In this document: piece by piece, positions 49,005-58,205 of the stretch
Layout: every line of letters starts with the position of its first letter
Numbering within the stretch: position 1 is the first letter of the stretch
Assembly (NCBI GenBank): GCA_024235415.1
Contig: JACKML010000003.1
Location: 248,001-312,000 of the forward strand
Reading direction: 5' to 3'
DNA from: Chromatiaceae bacterium
Lineage (GTDB): Bacteria > Pseudomonadota > Gammaproteobacteria > Chromatiales > Chromatiaceae
DNA length: 64,000 nt
Notes under the pieces: model-generated
The model's input: only the letters and a program-made list of their open reading frames with translations
What the model was told of the DNA's origin: nothing
The model's database searches: none
Position numbers and translations under genes: made by a program

Positions 49005-51478
49005 GCGCGGCTGTGCTGGCGTTCGGTCATTGGCGTGCAGCATTGCGCGACCCGGGCCTGCGTCTGCTGGTGATTGCCGTCGTGGTGGCGGTGGCGGCCT
49101 TGAGCTCGGTGGCTTTTTTTGCCGACCGGGTGGAGCGTGCATTGATACTGCAGGGCGCAGCCCTGATGGCTGCCGATCTGGCCGTCGAGCAGGGCGAGCC
49201 CATCCCGCAGGCCTGGCTGGACAAGGCCGATGCGCTGGCGCTGCGTCGCGCACGGATCCTGACCTTTCCCAGTGTCATCATCGCCAACGACCGTCCGCTG
49301 CTGGTGCAGGTGAAGGCTGTCGAGGCGCCTTATCCCCTGCGCGGTCAACTGCGCGTCGATACGCCGCAAGGCGAGGTGTCGCAGGTACCCGTGCCCGGGG
49401 CTGCGTGGCTCGAGGGTCGTCTGCGAGATCGTCTGGGGGCGCAGATCGGCGTCACCGATGTCGGGCTCGGCGAACTGCGGTTGCGCGCCGCCGGTGTGCT
49501 GGTGGACGAGCCCGACCGTGGTGGCAACCTGTTCCAGCTCGCCCCACGTCTGATGATGGCCTACGACGATGTGCAGCACAGCGGCCTGCTGGGGCCGGCC
49601 AGCCGGGTCAAGTACCGTCTGCTGTTGGCCGGCGACGCGGCGCAGCTGCAGCAGATGCGTGCGTGGCTCAGTGAGCGCCTGCCGCGGGGCAGTGAGCTGG
49701 CGGATCTGGAAAACGCACGCCCGGAACTGCGCACCGCGCTGGAGCGTGCGCGGCGTTTCCTCAGTCTCGCGGCCCTGTGCGCGAGTCTGCTGGCGGGGGT
49801 GGCGATCGTGCTGGCGACGCGCCGCTACGTCGACCGCGCGCTCGACGGTGCGGCGGTGTTGCGTACCCTTGGCATGAGCGCGGCGGCGGTGCTGCGCTGG
49901 CATCTCGTGCAGCTGTTGCTGGTCGTGGTCGTGGCCACTGCGCTGGGCAGTCTTGGCGGCCTGCTGGGTCAACAGGCCCTGGTCAGCGTGCTCGGTGACT
50001 GGTTCGGTGAAACCCTGCCTGCGCCGGGCCTGCGCCCGGTGCTGGTCGGCCTGCTGTTTGGCCTGAGCATGGCGCTGGGCTTTGCCGTACCGACGCTGTT
50101 GCGCGTGGGCAGGGTGCCGCCATTGCGGGTGCTGCGCCGCGAGATCGAAGCGCCGGGCCTTGCCGCCTGGGCGGTCTGGGTGTTGGCCGCCGGTGGGTTT
50201 TTCGGCCTGATGGTCTGGCAGGTACAGGATCTGCGCCTGGCTGGCGGCATGGCCCTGGCGCTGTGTGCGGCGCTCGCCGTGTTGATGCTGGCGGGTCGGA
50301 TGTTGTTGCTGGCGCTAACGCCGCTGAGGCGTGCCGGTGGCAATGCTGCATTGGGGCTGGCGGCGCTTGCCCGCTACCCGCAGCTGACCCTGCTGCAGCT
50401 GGCTGGATTCGGCCTCGGCATCACGCTGCTCCTGCTGCTGGCGGTGGTCCGTGTCGACATCATCGACGCCTGGCAGCGCAGCCTGCCGGAGCAGGCGCCG
50501 AATCATTTCCTGATCAACCTGCAGCCCGAGGAACGAACGGCGTTGGCCGGGTTGCTGCAGGCGCGGCAGATCCCCAATTCCGGTCTGTACGCCATGGCGC
50601 GTGCACGCCTGGTCGCCATCGGCGATCGGCAGGTCGATCCGGAGGGATACACGGACCTGCGCGCACGACGTCTCGCCGCACGGGAGTTCAACGTCGGTTT
50701 CAGTGGCGAGATGCAGCGCGACAACCGTATCCAGGCCGGCCGATGGTGGACGCCGGATGAGCCGCCGCGGGCGCAGTTCTCGGTCGAGGAAGGGTTGGCG
50801 CAGAGCCTGGGTATCCGGTTTGGCGATACCCTCACCTTCGATGTGGCTGGACAGACTGTGCGCGCACCGGTCACCAGTCTGCGTTCGGTCGCGTGGGATT
50901 CGTTCAACGTGAACTTTTTCGTGGTCGCACCGCCGCAGATGGCGCTGGACCTGCCGGTCACCTACCTGACCAGCCTGTATCTCGACCCGGCTTCGGAAGG
51001 CCTGACCGTCGAAATGGTGAAGCGGTTTCCAGCGGTCTCGGTGATCGACGTGCGGCCGATCCTTGCCCAGGTGCGGGCGATCATGGAGCGCGGCGCCCTG
51101 GCGGTCGAGATGGTCTTCGTGTTCACGCTGATCGCGGCGGCGCTGGTCAGCGTTGCGGCGGCCCAGGTCAGCCGCGACGAGCGCGCTCGCGAGGTGGCGA
51201 TCATGCGCACCCTGGGGGCCTCGCGGCGGCGTCTGCTCGGCGGCCTGCTCGCCGAGTTTGGGCTGCTCGGGTTGGTCGGCGGACTGCTGGCAGCGGGATT
51301 GGCGAGCGTCAGTGGCTATGTCATCGCGGTCGAATTGTTCGAGTTGCCGGGGCGCGTCAGTCCCAATGTGTGGTGGTTGGGCATTGGCGGTGGCACCGTG
51401 GTGGTCAGCCTGGTCGGTTGGCTGGCCACGCGCCGTTTGCTTGGCGTACCACCCTTGCAGGTGCTTAACTCAGACTAA
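49001..51478 (+). CDS. ybbP: ABC transporter permease, YbbP family (FtsX-like)
   Basis: This 825-residue inner-membrane protein has duplicated FtsX/MacB permease halves. It shows an N-terminal helix (LRLLVIAVVVAVAALSSVAF), a first periplasmic domain, helices near LAALCASLLAGVAIVLATRR and LLLVVVVATALGSLGGLLG, central helices near AAWAVWVLAAGGFFGLMVWQ, a second periplasmic domain, and C-terminal helices with the coupling segment AIMRTLGASRRRLLGGLLAE. Length and topology match E. coli YbbP (804). It starts with GTG overlapping ybbA. Confidence 0.93.
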   Translation: MSAAVLAFGHWRAALRDPGLRLLVIAVVVAVAALSSVAFFADRVERALILQGAALMAADLAVEQGEPIPQAWLDKADALALRRARILTFPSVIIANDRPLLVQVKAVEAPYPLRGQLRVDTPQGEVSQVPVPGAAWLEGRLRDRLGAQIGVTDVGLGELRLRAAGVLVDEPDRGGNLFQLAPRLMMAYDDVQHSGLLGPASRVKYRLLLAGDAAQLQQMRAWLSERLPRGSELADLENARPELRTALERARRFLSLAALCASLLAGVAIVLATRRYVDRALDGAAVLRTLGMSAAAVLRWHLVQLLLVVVVATALGSLGGLLGQQALVSVLGDWFGETLPAPGLRPVLVGLLFGLSMALGFAVPTLLRVGRVPPLRVLRREIEAPGLAAWAVWVLAAGGFFGLMVWQVQDLRLAGGMALALCAALAVLMLAGRMLLLALTPLRRAGGNAALGLAALARYPQLTLLQLAGFGLGITLLLLLAVVRVDIIDAWQRSLPEQAPNHFLINLQPEERTALAGLLQARQIPNSGLYAMARARLVAIGDRQVDPEGYTDLRARRLAAREFNVGFSGEMQRDNRIQAGRWWTPDEPPRAQFSVEEGLAQSLGIRFGDTLTFDVAGQTVRAPVTSLRSVAWDSFNVNFFVVAPPQMALDLPVTYLTSLYLDPASEGLTVEMVKRFPAVSVIDVRPILAQVRAIMERGALAVEMVFVFTLIAAALVSVAAAQVSRDERAREVAIMRTLGASRRRLLGGLLAEFGLLGLVGGLLAAGLASVSGYVIAVELFELPGRVSPNVWWLGIGGGTVVVSLVGWLATRRLLGVPPLQVLNSD

Positions 51479-51550
51479 CAGCGCATACCCGGCCCTTGGG
51501 TCACGGTAGTGGTATGGCGCGCACGCCTGGCGCTGGGGGAGCGGCCACAG

Positions 51551-52420
51551 ATGATCGTCGAATGTTTCGCCCGCCGGCTGATGGCGCCATTTCAAGGCGT
51601 TCTGCAGGTCATCCGCGTGGGTGACGGCGAGGCAGAGAGCACCGACGGCGTCAACTGGGTGCTGTATGCCGCGCACCCCGACATCCTTGCCCATTCAGGA
51701 CTCTCCGAGGTGCGCTTTGGCACCTGGACGGGCGATTTCGGTCTGCGACGCGCGATGGTGCGTGGCACCGCAGCCGGCGGCCTGATCGAGCGCATCGGCG
51801 AGCCGTTGATCGGGGCGCTCGAGGCGTTTGCCAGGCAGACGCCATTTCCTCTCCAGGATCGGCGCGAGTATTGGCTGCTGGATGCGCAGACGCACGAGCC
51901 GCTGGTGCTGATCGACAGCCGCCTGTGTGACGAGCCGGTCCCGCCGGCAGTGCAGCCGCGCTGGCTGCCAGGCAAGGCCGCAGGTGATGAGTTCGCCGGC
52001 CTCGCCGAACTCGAAGACCTGATCGCACGACGCGCCGGCCGGCGCCCCGTAGCCGAGTGGTTCGAACGTGACGCTGACGGCCACGGTAGCGGTCCAATGC
52101 ACGGCCGTCATGCGGCCGAATTCTTCCCACGGTTTCTGCTGACCACCAATTGGCCCGAGCAGCGGCAACGGGTGCTGGCTGAGGCCTTTATCGACTGGTG
52201 GGCGCCGGCGCTGCTGCAGTTGCACCACCTTAGCGATCCCGAGCGAACCCGTCTCGAACGGGCAGCTGCGCGTCGCGCCTCCGCCCTCGCAAGGTTGTTT
52301 CGCCTGTACCCCAAGACCATGGATGAGCGCCTGATCCGGGTCGCCCGCGTGCAGGCGCGAATGCAGTCCTCACACGAGACCGCCGCTCACTACGAGGAGC
52401 CGTTTCTTTGGATGGAGTGA
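51551..52420 (+). CDS. Conserved hypothetical protein coupled to tmcA
   Basis: This 289-residue soluble protein has no signal peptide and is not recognised by name. The N-terminal half has MIVECFARRLMAPFQGVLQV, GVNWVLYAAHPDILAHSGLSEVRFGTW and REYWLLDAQTHEPLVLIDSRL, which looks like a beta-rich domain. The C-terminal half is helical and charged (FLLTTNWPEQRQRVLAEAFIDWWAPALLQL, read from about residue 193, and ARLFRLYPKTMDERLIRVARVQARM). A GTG at 51509 would add 14 residues. Its last codons overlap the tmcA start (GTGA), so it is probably translated together with TmcA; a role in RNA modification is a guess from context only. Confidence 0.7.
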   Translation: MIVECFARRLMAPFQGVLQVIRVGDGEAESTDGVNWVLYAAHPDILAHSGLSEVRFGTWTGDFGLRRAMVRGTAAGGLIERIGEPLIGALEAFARQTPFPLQDRREYWLLDAQTHEPLVLIDSRLCDEPVPPAVQPRWLPGKAAGDEFAGLAELEDLIARRAGRRPVAEWFERDADGHGSGPMHGRHAAEFFPRFLLTTNWPEQRQRVLAEAFIDWWAPALLQLHHLSDPERTRLERAAARRASALARLFRLYPKTMDERLIRVARVQARMQSSHETAAHYEEPFLWME

Positions 52421-54498
52421 GCCCTCCGGCACACAGGCGGCTGCTGCTGGTCACCGGAGACCGGGCCTGGGGCGAGGCCTGGGCGACGCGCCAGCTCGTG
52501 TCAGATGATTTCGCCGATACGTTGTGGATTGCGTCGACCGCGGGTCCGGGTATTGCCGCCGTTGCAGCGCGCAAGGCGGTACAGCACCTGGGCGGTGAAT
52601 GCCGTCTGTTGGTGGTCGATGCCCACCAGGGGTTCAATCCCGATGCCTTCGCCGCCGCGCTCGGCACACTGCGCGGTGGCGGCGATTGCGTGGTAATGGC
52701 ACCGGCACTGGCGGACTGGCCGTCGTTCGACGACCCGGACAAGGCGCGTTTTGCGGCGTATCCACACGAGATCGGGGATATGCAGGGGCATTTCCTTGCG
52801 CGCCTGTGCAGGTTGTGGCGTGACGCTCCGGGGGTGCATATCGTCACGCCACAGTCGCCAGTCACGCTGCGCATGGCGCCGCCTGCCGCCGTCGCGTTTC
52901 AGCTGAGCAATGACCAGGCGGCAGCGGTCGCCGCCGTCGAACGCGTTGCTCGGGGGCATGCACGGCGTCCGCTGGTGCTCACCGCAGATCGGGGGCGTGG
53001 GAAGTCGACGGTCCTGGGGGTGGCGGCCGCCAGACTGCTGGCGGCCGGGTTGCCGCGGATCACCGTCGTCGCGCCGCACCGCACCGCGGCGGCGACCTTG
53101 TTTCGCCACGCGATGGCGCATGCCGGGCAGTCATTGCACGAGGTTGCCGACGTACCGATCGGCACCGGGCAGCTGTGTTTCCGTCTCCCTGCCGATTGCC
53201 TGGCCGAGACGCCCGGCGGTCTTGGCCTGGTGATGGTGGACGAGGCGGCGGCAATCCCGGTCGGTGTGCTGGCGCAGCTGCTCGAAAACCACAACCGGCT
53301 GGTGTTCGCGTCGACCGTGCATGGCTACGAGGGCAGTGGGCGCGGTTTCGAACTGCGTTTCAAGTCCACACTGGATCGGCTGATGCCGCAGTGGCGGAGC
53401 CGGCAGCTGACGCAACCGCTGCGCTGGGCCGCAGATGACCCGCTGGAGGCACTGCTCAACCGCGCATTTGTGCTCGATGCCGACCTGGAGGATCTTCCCG
53501 ACGAGCAGGATGCCGACGTGCGGATCGACAAGGTCGACCAACGGCAACTCGCCGCCGACGAGCCCTTGCTGCGCCGTGTGTTCGGCCTGCTGGTGAACGC
53601 TCATTACCAGACGCGGCCCTCCGATCTGCGCCAGCTGCTCGACAACCCGGACGTGCACCTGTGGCTGGCGCGTCGCGGCGGACTGGTGGCCGGCGTGCTG
53701 CTGGCGATCACGGAGGGCGGGTTCGATGCGCCGATGGCGGCGAAGGTGCTCGACGGCGGGCGTCGCCCGCGTGGCCACCTGCTGGCGCAGTCGCTGGCGG
53801 TGCACGCCGGGCTCGATGCCTGCCTGGGGCAGCGCGTGTTGCGCATCCAGCGCATCGCCGTGCACCCGGCGTTGCGGCGTCGCGGTATCGGCGGTCTCCT
53901 GTTGGATGCCGTGGCGCAATGGGGCAGTGCGAATTCCGCAGATCTGCTCGGTTGCACGTTTGGCATTGAGCGCTCGCTGCTCGACTTCTGGCAGGCGGCC
54001 GGGTTCGCCGCGGTGCGCCTCGGCGTGCGGATCGATCCTGCCAGTGCGGCGCATTCACTGTTCATGCTGCGTGGCCTCGGTGAACGGGGGAGCACGCTCA
54101 CGCGCGAGGCCGGACAGCGTTTTCTCGCCGCGCTTCCCTGGACGCTCGGGGCGGGTCTGCGAGACCTGGATAGCCACCTGGCGAGCCTTCTGCTGCAGGG
54201 CCGCGATTGTGCTGATTTGCCCCTGACGGCGGACGACGTGGTCGCGATCGAGCGCATCGCCGGCGGTGCAAGGCAGCCGGCGACCGCCGACGCCATCCTG
54301 TGGCGGGCGGTGGTCCGGCTTGCAGCGTCTGTCAACGGCCAGGGGGACGGTCTGGCACTGCTCGTCGCCTGGCAGCTGCAGCACCGCACCACGGCGCAGA
54401 TTTGTGCCGCTTTTGCGGTCTGCGGACGTGATGCACTGGAGGACCATCTGCGCGATGTGCTCGTACAGCATAGGAATATCTTCCTGTCCAGCGGTTGA
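52417..54498 (+). CDS. tmcA: tRNA(Met) cytidine acetyltransferase TmcA
   Basis: This 693-residue enzyme forms N4-acetylcytidine at the wobble position of elongator tRNA-Met using acetyl-CoA and ATP. It has an N-terminal DUF1726-type domain, an RNA-helicase-like domain (Walker A TADRGRGKSTVLGVAA, Walker B GLVMVDEAAAIPVGVL, STVHGYEGSGRGFELRF), a GNAT domain (RIQRIAVHPALRRRGIGGLLL, CTFGIERSLLDFWQAAGF) and a C-terminal tRNA-binding domain. The start chosen is the GTG at 52417 overlapping the previous stop; a TTG at 52408 is the alternative. Confidence 0.95.
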   Translation: MSPPAHRRLLLVTGDRAWGEAWATRQLVSDDFADTLWIASTAGPGIAAVAARKAVQHLGGECRLLVVDAHQGFNPDAFAAALGTLRGGGDCVVMAPALADWPSFDDPDKARFAAYPHEIGDMQGHFLARLCRLWRDAPGVHIVTPQSPVTLRMAPPAAVAFQLSNDQAAAVAAVERVARGHARRPLVLTADRGRGKSTVLGVAAARLLAAGLPRITVVAPHRTAAATLFRHAMAHAGQSLHEVADVPIGTGQLCFRLPADCLAETPGGLGLVMVDEAAAIPVGVLAQLLENHNRLVFASTVHGYEGSGRGFELRFKSTLDRLMPQWRSRQLTQPLRWAADDPLEALLNRAFVLDADLEDLPDEQDADVRIDKVDQRQLAADEPLLRRVFGLLVNAHYQTRPSDLRQLLDNPDVHLWLARRGGLVAGVLLAITEGGFDAPMAAKVLDGGRRPRGHLLAQSLAVHAGLDACLGQRVLRIQRIAVHPALRRRGIGGLLLDAVAQWGSANSADLLGCTFGIERSLLDFWQAAGFAAVRLGVRIDPASAAHSLFMLRGLGERGSTLTREAGQRFLAALPWTLGAGLRDLDSHLASLLLQGRDCADLPLTADDVVAIERIAGGARQPATADAILWRAVVRLAASVNGQGDGLALLVAWQLQHRTTAQICAAFAVCGRDALEDHLRDVLVQHRNIFLSSG

Positions 54499-54555
54499 CG
54501 GGGGTGCACACGCGACCTAAATTCGCGCAAAACATAACCACAAGAGGAGGTTCAG

Positions 54556-55017
54556 ATGCTGAATGTTGGAGACCAGGCGCCCGAGTTCGTTCTGCCCGAT
54601 GCCGACATGACGATGACCGATTCAGCGAGCCTCGGCGGCAAACCCTATGTCGTGTACTTCTACCCCAAGGACGATACCCCTGGCTGTACGATGGAAGGCA
54701 TCGAATTCACCGAGTTGATGGGCGATTTTGAGGCACTCGGTGTCGCTGTGGTCGGTGTCAGCAAGGACACCTGCGTCAGCCACGCGGCGTTCCGCGACAA
54801 GTACGGTCTGAGCATCCAGCTGGTCGCCGACGTCGAAGGGCAACTGTGTGATGCCTACGGTGTCTGGCAGGAAAAAGAAAAGAACGGCGAGAAGAAGATG
54901 GGTATCGTGCGTTCGACGTTCATCGTCGATGCCGACGGGATCATCCGTCATGCCTTGTACGACGTGAAGCCCAAGGGCCACGCCGAGCAGGTACTGGAAC
55001 TGGTACGCGCGCTCTGA
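54556..55017 (+). CDS. bcp: Thioredoxin-dependent peroxiredoxin, Bcp/PrxQ type
   Basis: This 153-residue peroxiredoxin has APEFVLPDADMTM at the start, VVYFYPKDDTPGCTMEGIEF with the peroxidatic Cys (about residue 44), and GVWQEKEKNGEKKMGIVRSTFIVD. In E. coli Bcp the resolving cysteine lies five residues after the peroxidatic one; here that position is Glu/Gly-rich (CTMEGIEF) with no Cys. Other cysteines are in KDTCVSH and QLCDAYG, so it is a 1-Cys or atypical member. A GAGGAGG-like site precedes the ATG at 54556. Confidence 0.93.
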   Translation: MLNVGDQAPEFVLPDADMTMTDSASLGGKPYVVYFYPKDDTPGCTMEGIEFTELMGDFEALGVAVVGVSKDTCVSHAAFRDKYGLSIQLVADVEGQLCDAYGVWQEKEKNGEKKMGIVRSTFIVDADGIIRHALYDVKPKGHAEQVLELVRAL

Positions 55018-55059
55018 CGTTGCGCGGCAACGCAACGCCGGCGCCCTGTCCGAGCCAGC

Positions 55060-55467
55060 TCACTCCAGCAGTTTCTTCATGCCCTTGATCACGATATCGG
55101 CGTAACTGACGATACCGATCACCTCGCGGTTCTCGACGACCGCGGCGCGGTTCAGGTGGTTGCGCTCGAACAGCCTTGCGCAGTAACGGATGTCCATGTT
55201 CGGGTCGACCCCGATCAGCGGCTTGTTCATGATCTCGTAGACATTGACCCGCTCCGGTGCCCGGTTCTTGGCCAGCACGTCGGTTGCGATGTCCTCCAGT
55301 TCGACGATCCCGTATTCGTCGTTGTCGTTGCGCTTGCGCACCACCAGGGCCTTGGTGTCGATGTGTTTCATGTCGCGCAATGCGTCGGCCACAGTTGCCA
55401 GGCCGTCGACCATGTCGAATTCGACCTTCATGACGTCGCGCACCCGGACCAGTTCGGGTCTGTTCAT
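55060..55467 (-). CDS. Tandem CBS-domain protein
   Basis: This 135-residue protein consists of two CBS motifs and little else: VRVRDVMKVEFDMVDGLATVADALRDM...YGIVELEDIATDVLAK is one motif, and VNVYEIMNKPLIGVDPNMDIRYCARLF...VIGIVSYADIVIKGMKKL the other. CBS pairs bind adenine nucleotides and regulate partners. It is last in the run DUF1538-DUF1538-P-II-like-CBS and overlaps the P-II-like gene (ATGA), which places it as a sensor subunit of that system. Confidence 0.9.
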   Translation of the reverse strand: MNRPELVRVRDVMKVEFDMVDGLATVADALRDMKHIDTKALVVRKRNDNDEYGIVELEDIATDVLAKNRAPERVNVYEIMNKPLIGVDPNMDIRYCARLFERNHLNRAAVVENREVIGIVSYADIVIKGMKKLLE

Positions 55468-55814
55468 ATCTCTTCCTCTACAAGTTCATGGAGTTTGGCC
55501 ACCTGGCCGGTGACGCCTACTGCATCCTCGACATCGATCTGTATCGCGATACCGGAGCCCGGTTTGGACTCGAACTCGCCGGCGCGTGCGATCTCTTCGA
55601 GGATCTGTCGTGCCAGGTGCTCCTCGACCAGAAACAGCAGCATGTCACGTTGCGTATCGAGCGACAGGCCGAAGAATGTCTTTGCCTCGTTCAGCCCCTC
55701 GCCGCGGGCGTTGTTGATCACTGTGGCGCCGGTCGCGCCGGCGCCGCGCGCGGACTTGAGTACCGCGTCGGTCTTGTCGTCGTTGACGAATGCAATCAGG
55801 AGTTTGAAGTGCAT
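55464..55814 (-). CDS. P-II-like regulatory protein associated with DUF1538
   Basis: This 116-residue protein has a ferredoxin-like P-II fold outline: KLLIAFVNDDKTDAVLKSARGAGATGATV at the start, the short T-loop region EGLNEAKTFFGLSLDTQRDM, DMLLFLVEEHLARQILEEIA, and KPGSGIAIQIDVEDAVGV at the end. The T-loop tyrosine that is uridylylated in GlnB is absent, so it is not a classic nitrogen regulator. It lies between the DUF1538 membrane genes and the CBS gene and is best read as a GlnK-like controller of that membrane protein. Confidence 0.8.
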   Translation of the reverse strand: MHFKLLIAFVNDDKTDAVLKSARGAGATGATVINNARGEGLNEAKTFFGLSLDTQRDMLLFLVEEHLARQILEEIARAGEFESKPGSGIAIQIDVEDAVGVTGQVAKLHELVEEEI

Positions 55815-55826
55815 GGGTAAGGCTCC

Positions 55827-56609
55827 TCAGTGGGATTGGCTCGCCCGCCTGGCCCGCCATTCGGACAGCTGGGCATAGGCCATCACGGTCATCATCGGGA
55901 ACAGGCTGGCGAAGGCGATCAGGCCGAAACCGTCGAGCAGTGCGCTGCGCCCAGGCACCGTGCTGGCAAGACCGAGGCCAAGTGCTGCGACCAAGGGTAC
56001 CGTGACGGTTGATGTCGTGACACCACCGGAGTCATAGGCAAGCGCAATGATGATCCGTGGCGCGAAGTAGGTCTGCACAACCACCACGACATAGCCGGTG
56101 ATGATGTACCAGTGCAGCGGCGTGCCGGTCACGATGCGAAAGGTGCCGAGCGCGATGCCGATGGCGACGCCAATGGCCACGGCGACCCGCAGGCCCATGA
56201 CACCAATACTGCCGGCCGAGACCTGGTGAGCCTTGATCGCGACCGCCAGCAGCGACGGCTCGGCGATCGTGGTCGAGAAACCGATCGCGAAGGCGAACAG
56301 GTAGACCCAGTAATAGTCCCACCAGTTGAATGCCGTAACATGGTGGGTGACATTGGCGATGAACGCCGGGTCGGTGAGTTGCGCGGCCATCAGCTTGCCC
56401 AGGGGGAACAGTGCCAGCTCGAGTCCCTCGAGGAAGAACGCCAGGCCAACCAGCACATAGACGAATCCCGCCAAAACACGACCGAGCCGGGGGATCGGCT
56501 TGCGCAGTACCAGCAGCTGAAAGCCGAAGATCGTCAATGCGATCGGCAGGACATCGGTGACCGTGTCCAGCAAGGTGTACAGCAACTCGGTGAACGGACC
56601 GGCTGACAC
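55827..56609 (-). CDS. DUF1538 membrane protein (second copy)
   Basis: This 260-residue protein has about six membrane helices ([114 protein letters not shown]) and the hallmark [20 protein letters not shown]. The motifs FSTTIAEPSL and YDSGGVTTS are duplicated in the preceding paralogue, so the two are likely the halves of one heterodimeric transporter or channel. The GTG start abuts the stop of that paralogue. The substrate is unknown. It ends in a basic cytoplasmic tail. Confidence 0.85.
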   Translation of the reverse strand: MSAGPFTELLYTLLDTVTDVLPIALTIFGFQLLVLRKPIPRLGRVLAGFVYVLVGLAFFLEGLELALFPLGKLMAAQLTDPAFIANVTHHVTAFNWWDYYWVYLFAFAIGFSTTIAEPSLLAVAIKAHQVSAGSIGVMGLRVAVAIGVAIGIALGTFRIVTGTPLHWYIITGYVVVVVQTYFAPRIIIALAYDSGGVTTSTVTVPLVAALGLGLASTVPGRSALLDGFGLIAFASLFPMMTVMAYAQLSEWRARRASQSH

Positions 56610-57347
56610 TCAGATCACCATCCCGTAACCCATCACGAAGATCATCGGGGTCAGCGACGCAAACGCGATCAGGCCAAAGCCGTCGATCATCGGGTTGCGG
56701 CCCTTGATCGACGAAGCGAGGCCCACGCCCAGCGCGGTTACCAGCGGCACCGTGATGGTGGATGTCGTCACCCCGCCGGAGTCATAGGCGATGCCGATGA
56801 TCTCGGGCGGGGCAAAGCCGGTCATGATGATCACCCCGATGTAGCCGGCGATGATCAGGTAGTGGATCGGCCAGCCACGGATGATGCGCAGTACGCCCAC
56901 CAGGATGGCAAAGCCGACTGATAGTGCCACCGTGACGCGCAAGCCGTCGGCGTAGCTCTCCCTGGCCTCGGGTGTGTCCTCGATCATCTTGCCGACCGCG
57001 GCCACCTCGGCGGCTTCGTCGGCAACTGCGATCAGTGCCGGCTCGGCCACGGTCGTTCCGAACCCCAGTGCAAACGCGAACAGCAGCAGCCAACTGAGCG
57101 AGCCCTTGCGGGCAAAGGCATAGGCCATGCTCTCGCCGATCGGGAACAGCCCCATCTCGAGACCGCGCACGAACATCGCCAGGCCGATCATCACGAACAA
57201 CGTACCCAGCGCGATCTCGCCGAGATTGGGAATGGGTTGCCGCAACACACCGATCTGAAAAAAGGCGATCACCACGACGATCGGCATCAGGTCGCGGGCG
57301 CTGCTCAGCAGGGGGGCGAGGAGGTGCTTGAATTTTTCCACTCGCAC
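56610..57347 (-). CDS. DUF1538 membrane protein (first copy)
   Basis: This 245-residue protein has the same helix pattern as its downstream paralogue: [93 protein letters not shown] and [20 protein letters not shown]. It also has an extra loop ([20 protein letters not shown]). It is first in the four-gene operon; its promoter must lie in 57348-57455, where I see no clear -35/-10 pair. In some bacteria DUF1538 occurs as one long protein with both halves, which supports a two-subunit membrane unit here (inference). Confidence 0.85.
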   Translation of the reverse strand: MRVEKFKHLLAPLLSSARDLMPIVVVIAFFQIGVLRQPIPNLGEIALGTLFVMIGLAMFVRGLEMGLFPIGESMAYAFARKGSLSWLLLFAFALGFGTTVAEPALIAVADEAAEVAAVGKMIEDTPEARESYADGLRVTVALSVGFAILVGVLRIIRGWPIHYLIIAGYIGVIIMTGFAPPEIIGIAYDSGGVTTSTITVPLVTALGVGLASSIKGRNPMIDGFGLIAFASLTPMIFVMGYGMVI

Positions 57348-57455
57348 GACTCTGTCAAATCTGGCGCCGTGTTGCCAGTCTCACAACAGTTTCCGCAATT
57401 GACGCCGGTTAACGAATCCGGAAGTTGCAGTTCCAACTGACGCTGCAGGCAGGTC

Positions 57456-58166
57456 TCAGCTGCGGTCCGTGGCGTGCGGCAGCGATCGCGCGAACAGGGT
57501 GCCGATGCGTTCCCAGTCGGAATCGGCCGGTGCGGTGATATCCACCCCTGCCTGCGTGTAGGGATGGGTGAATGCCAGCCTGTGCGACATCAACAGCAGG
57601 CGTGCGATACCGAGGTGTTCGCGAAAAAAACGGTTGTGCCGGCCGTTGCCGTGCGTGGTGTCACCGATCAGGTGGTGCGAGATGTGTTTGAAGTGCTTGC
57701 GGATCTGCTGCCGCCGCCCGGTGTGCGGCGATACGCTGACGAGTGAATAGCGCGCCGTCGGGTGGCGGTCCACGGCGAACGGCAGCTCCACCCTGGCCAG
57801 GCTGCGGTAGCTTGTGGATGCGTGCTGTGCGATCCCGTTGCCATCCTCGTCGGCGACCGGGTGATCGATCGTCCCGTCCGATGCCACCCAGCCGCGGGCG
57901 ACGGCCAGGTATTCCTTGCTGACCTGCCGCGACTCGAACTGGGCGACCAGGCGGCCCGCTGCCTCGGCGCTCAGGCCAAACACCAGCACCCCCGATGTCG
58001 CGCGGTCCAGGCGGTGCACCGGGTACACGCGGCGGCCCAGCTGGTCACGCAGCATCTGCAGCGCAAACACCCTGTCCGCCGAGATCGGGCTGCGGTGGAC
58101 CAGCAGGCCGGCCGGTTTGTCGATCGCGACGTAGTGCGCGTCCTGGTGAAGAATTGTCAGCGGCAT
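57456..58166 (-). CDS. truC: tRNA pseudouridine synthase C-like (RluA family)
   Basis: This 236-residue pseudouridine synthase has VAIDKPAGLLVHRSPI, the catalytic block VYPVHRLDRATSGVLVFGLS (Asp of HRLDR), ALARGWV-type strand (AVARGWVASDGTIDHPVADE), HTGRRQQIRKHFKHISHHLIGDTTHG, and LLLMSHRLAFTHPY. It has no S4 domain, the layout of TruC, which modifies U65 of tRNA. The length is slightly under E. coli TruC (260). It is divergent from the histidine kinase gene. Confidence 0.9.
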   Translation of the reverse strand: MPLTILHQDAHYVAIDKPAGLLVHRSPISADRVFALQMLRDQLGRRVYPVHRLDRATSGVLVFGLSAEAAGRLVAQFESRQVSKEYLAVARGWVASDGTIDHPVADEDGNGIAQHASTSYRSLARVELPFAVDRHPTARYSLVSVSPHTGRRQQIRKHFKHISHHLIGDTTHGNGRHNRFFREHLGIARLLLMSHRLAFTHPYTQAGVDITAPADSDWERIGTLFARSLPHATDRS

Positions 58167-58205
58167 CCCTGTTGTCTCTTGTTTGCCCGCGAGGGATTCT
58201 ATTCC

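Noticed and set aside
57762..58205. Long N-terminal extension of the histidine kinase frame
   Set aside because: It is antisense to truC, has no similarity to sensor kinases and precedes a good start with a membrane helix at 58206.
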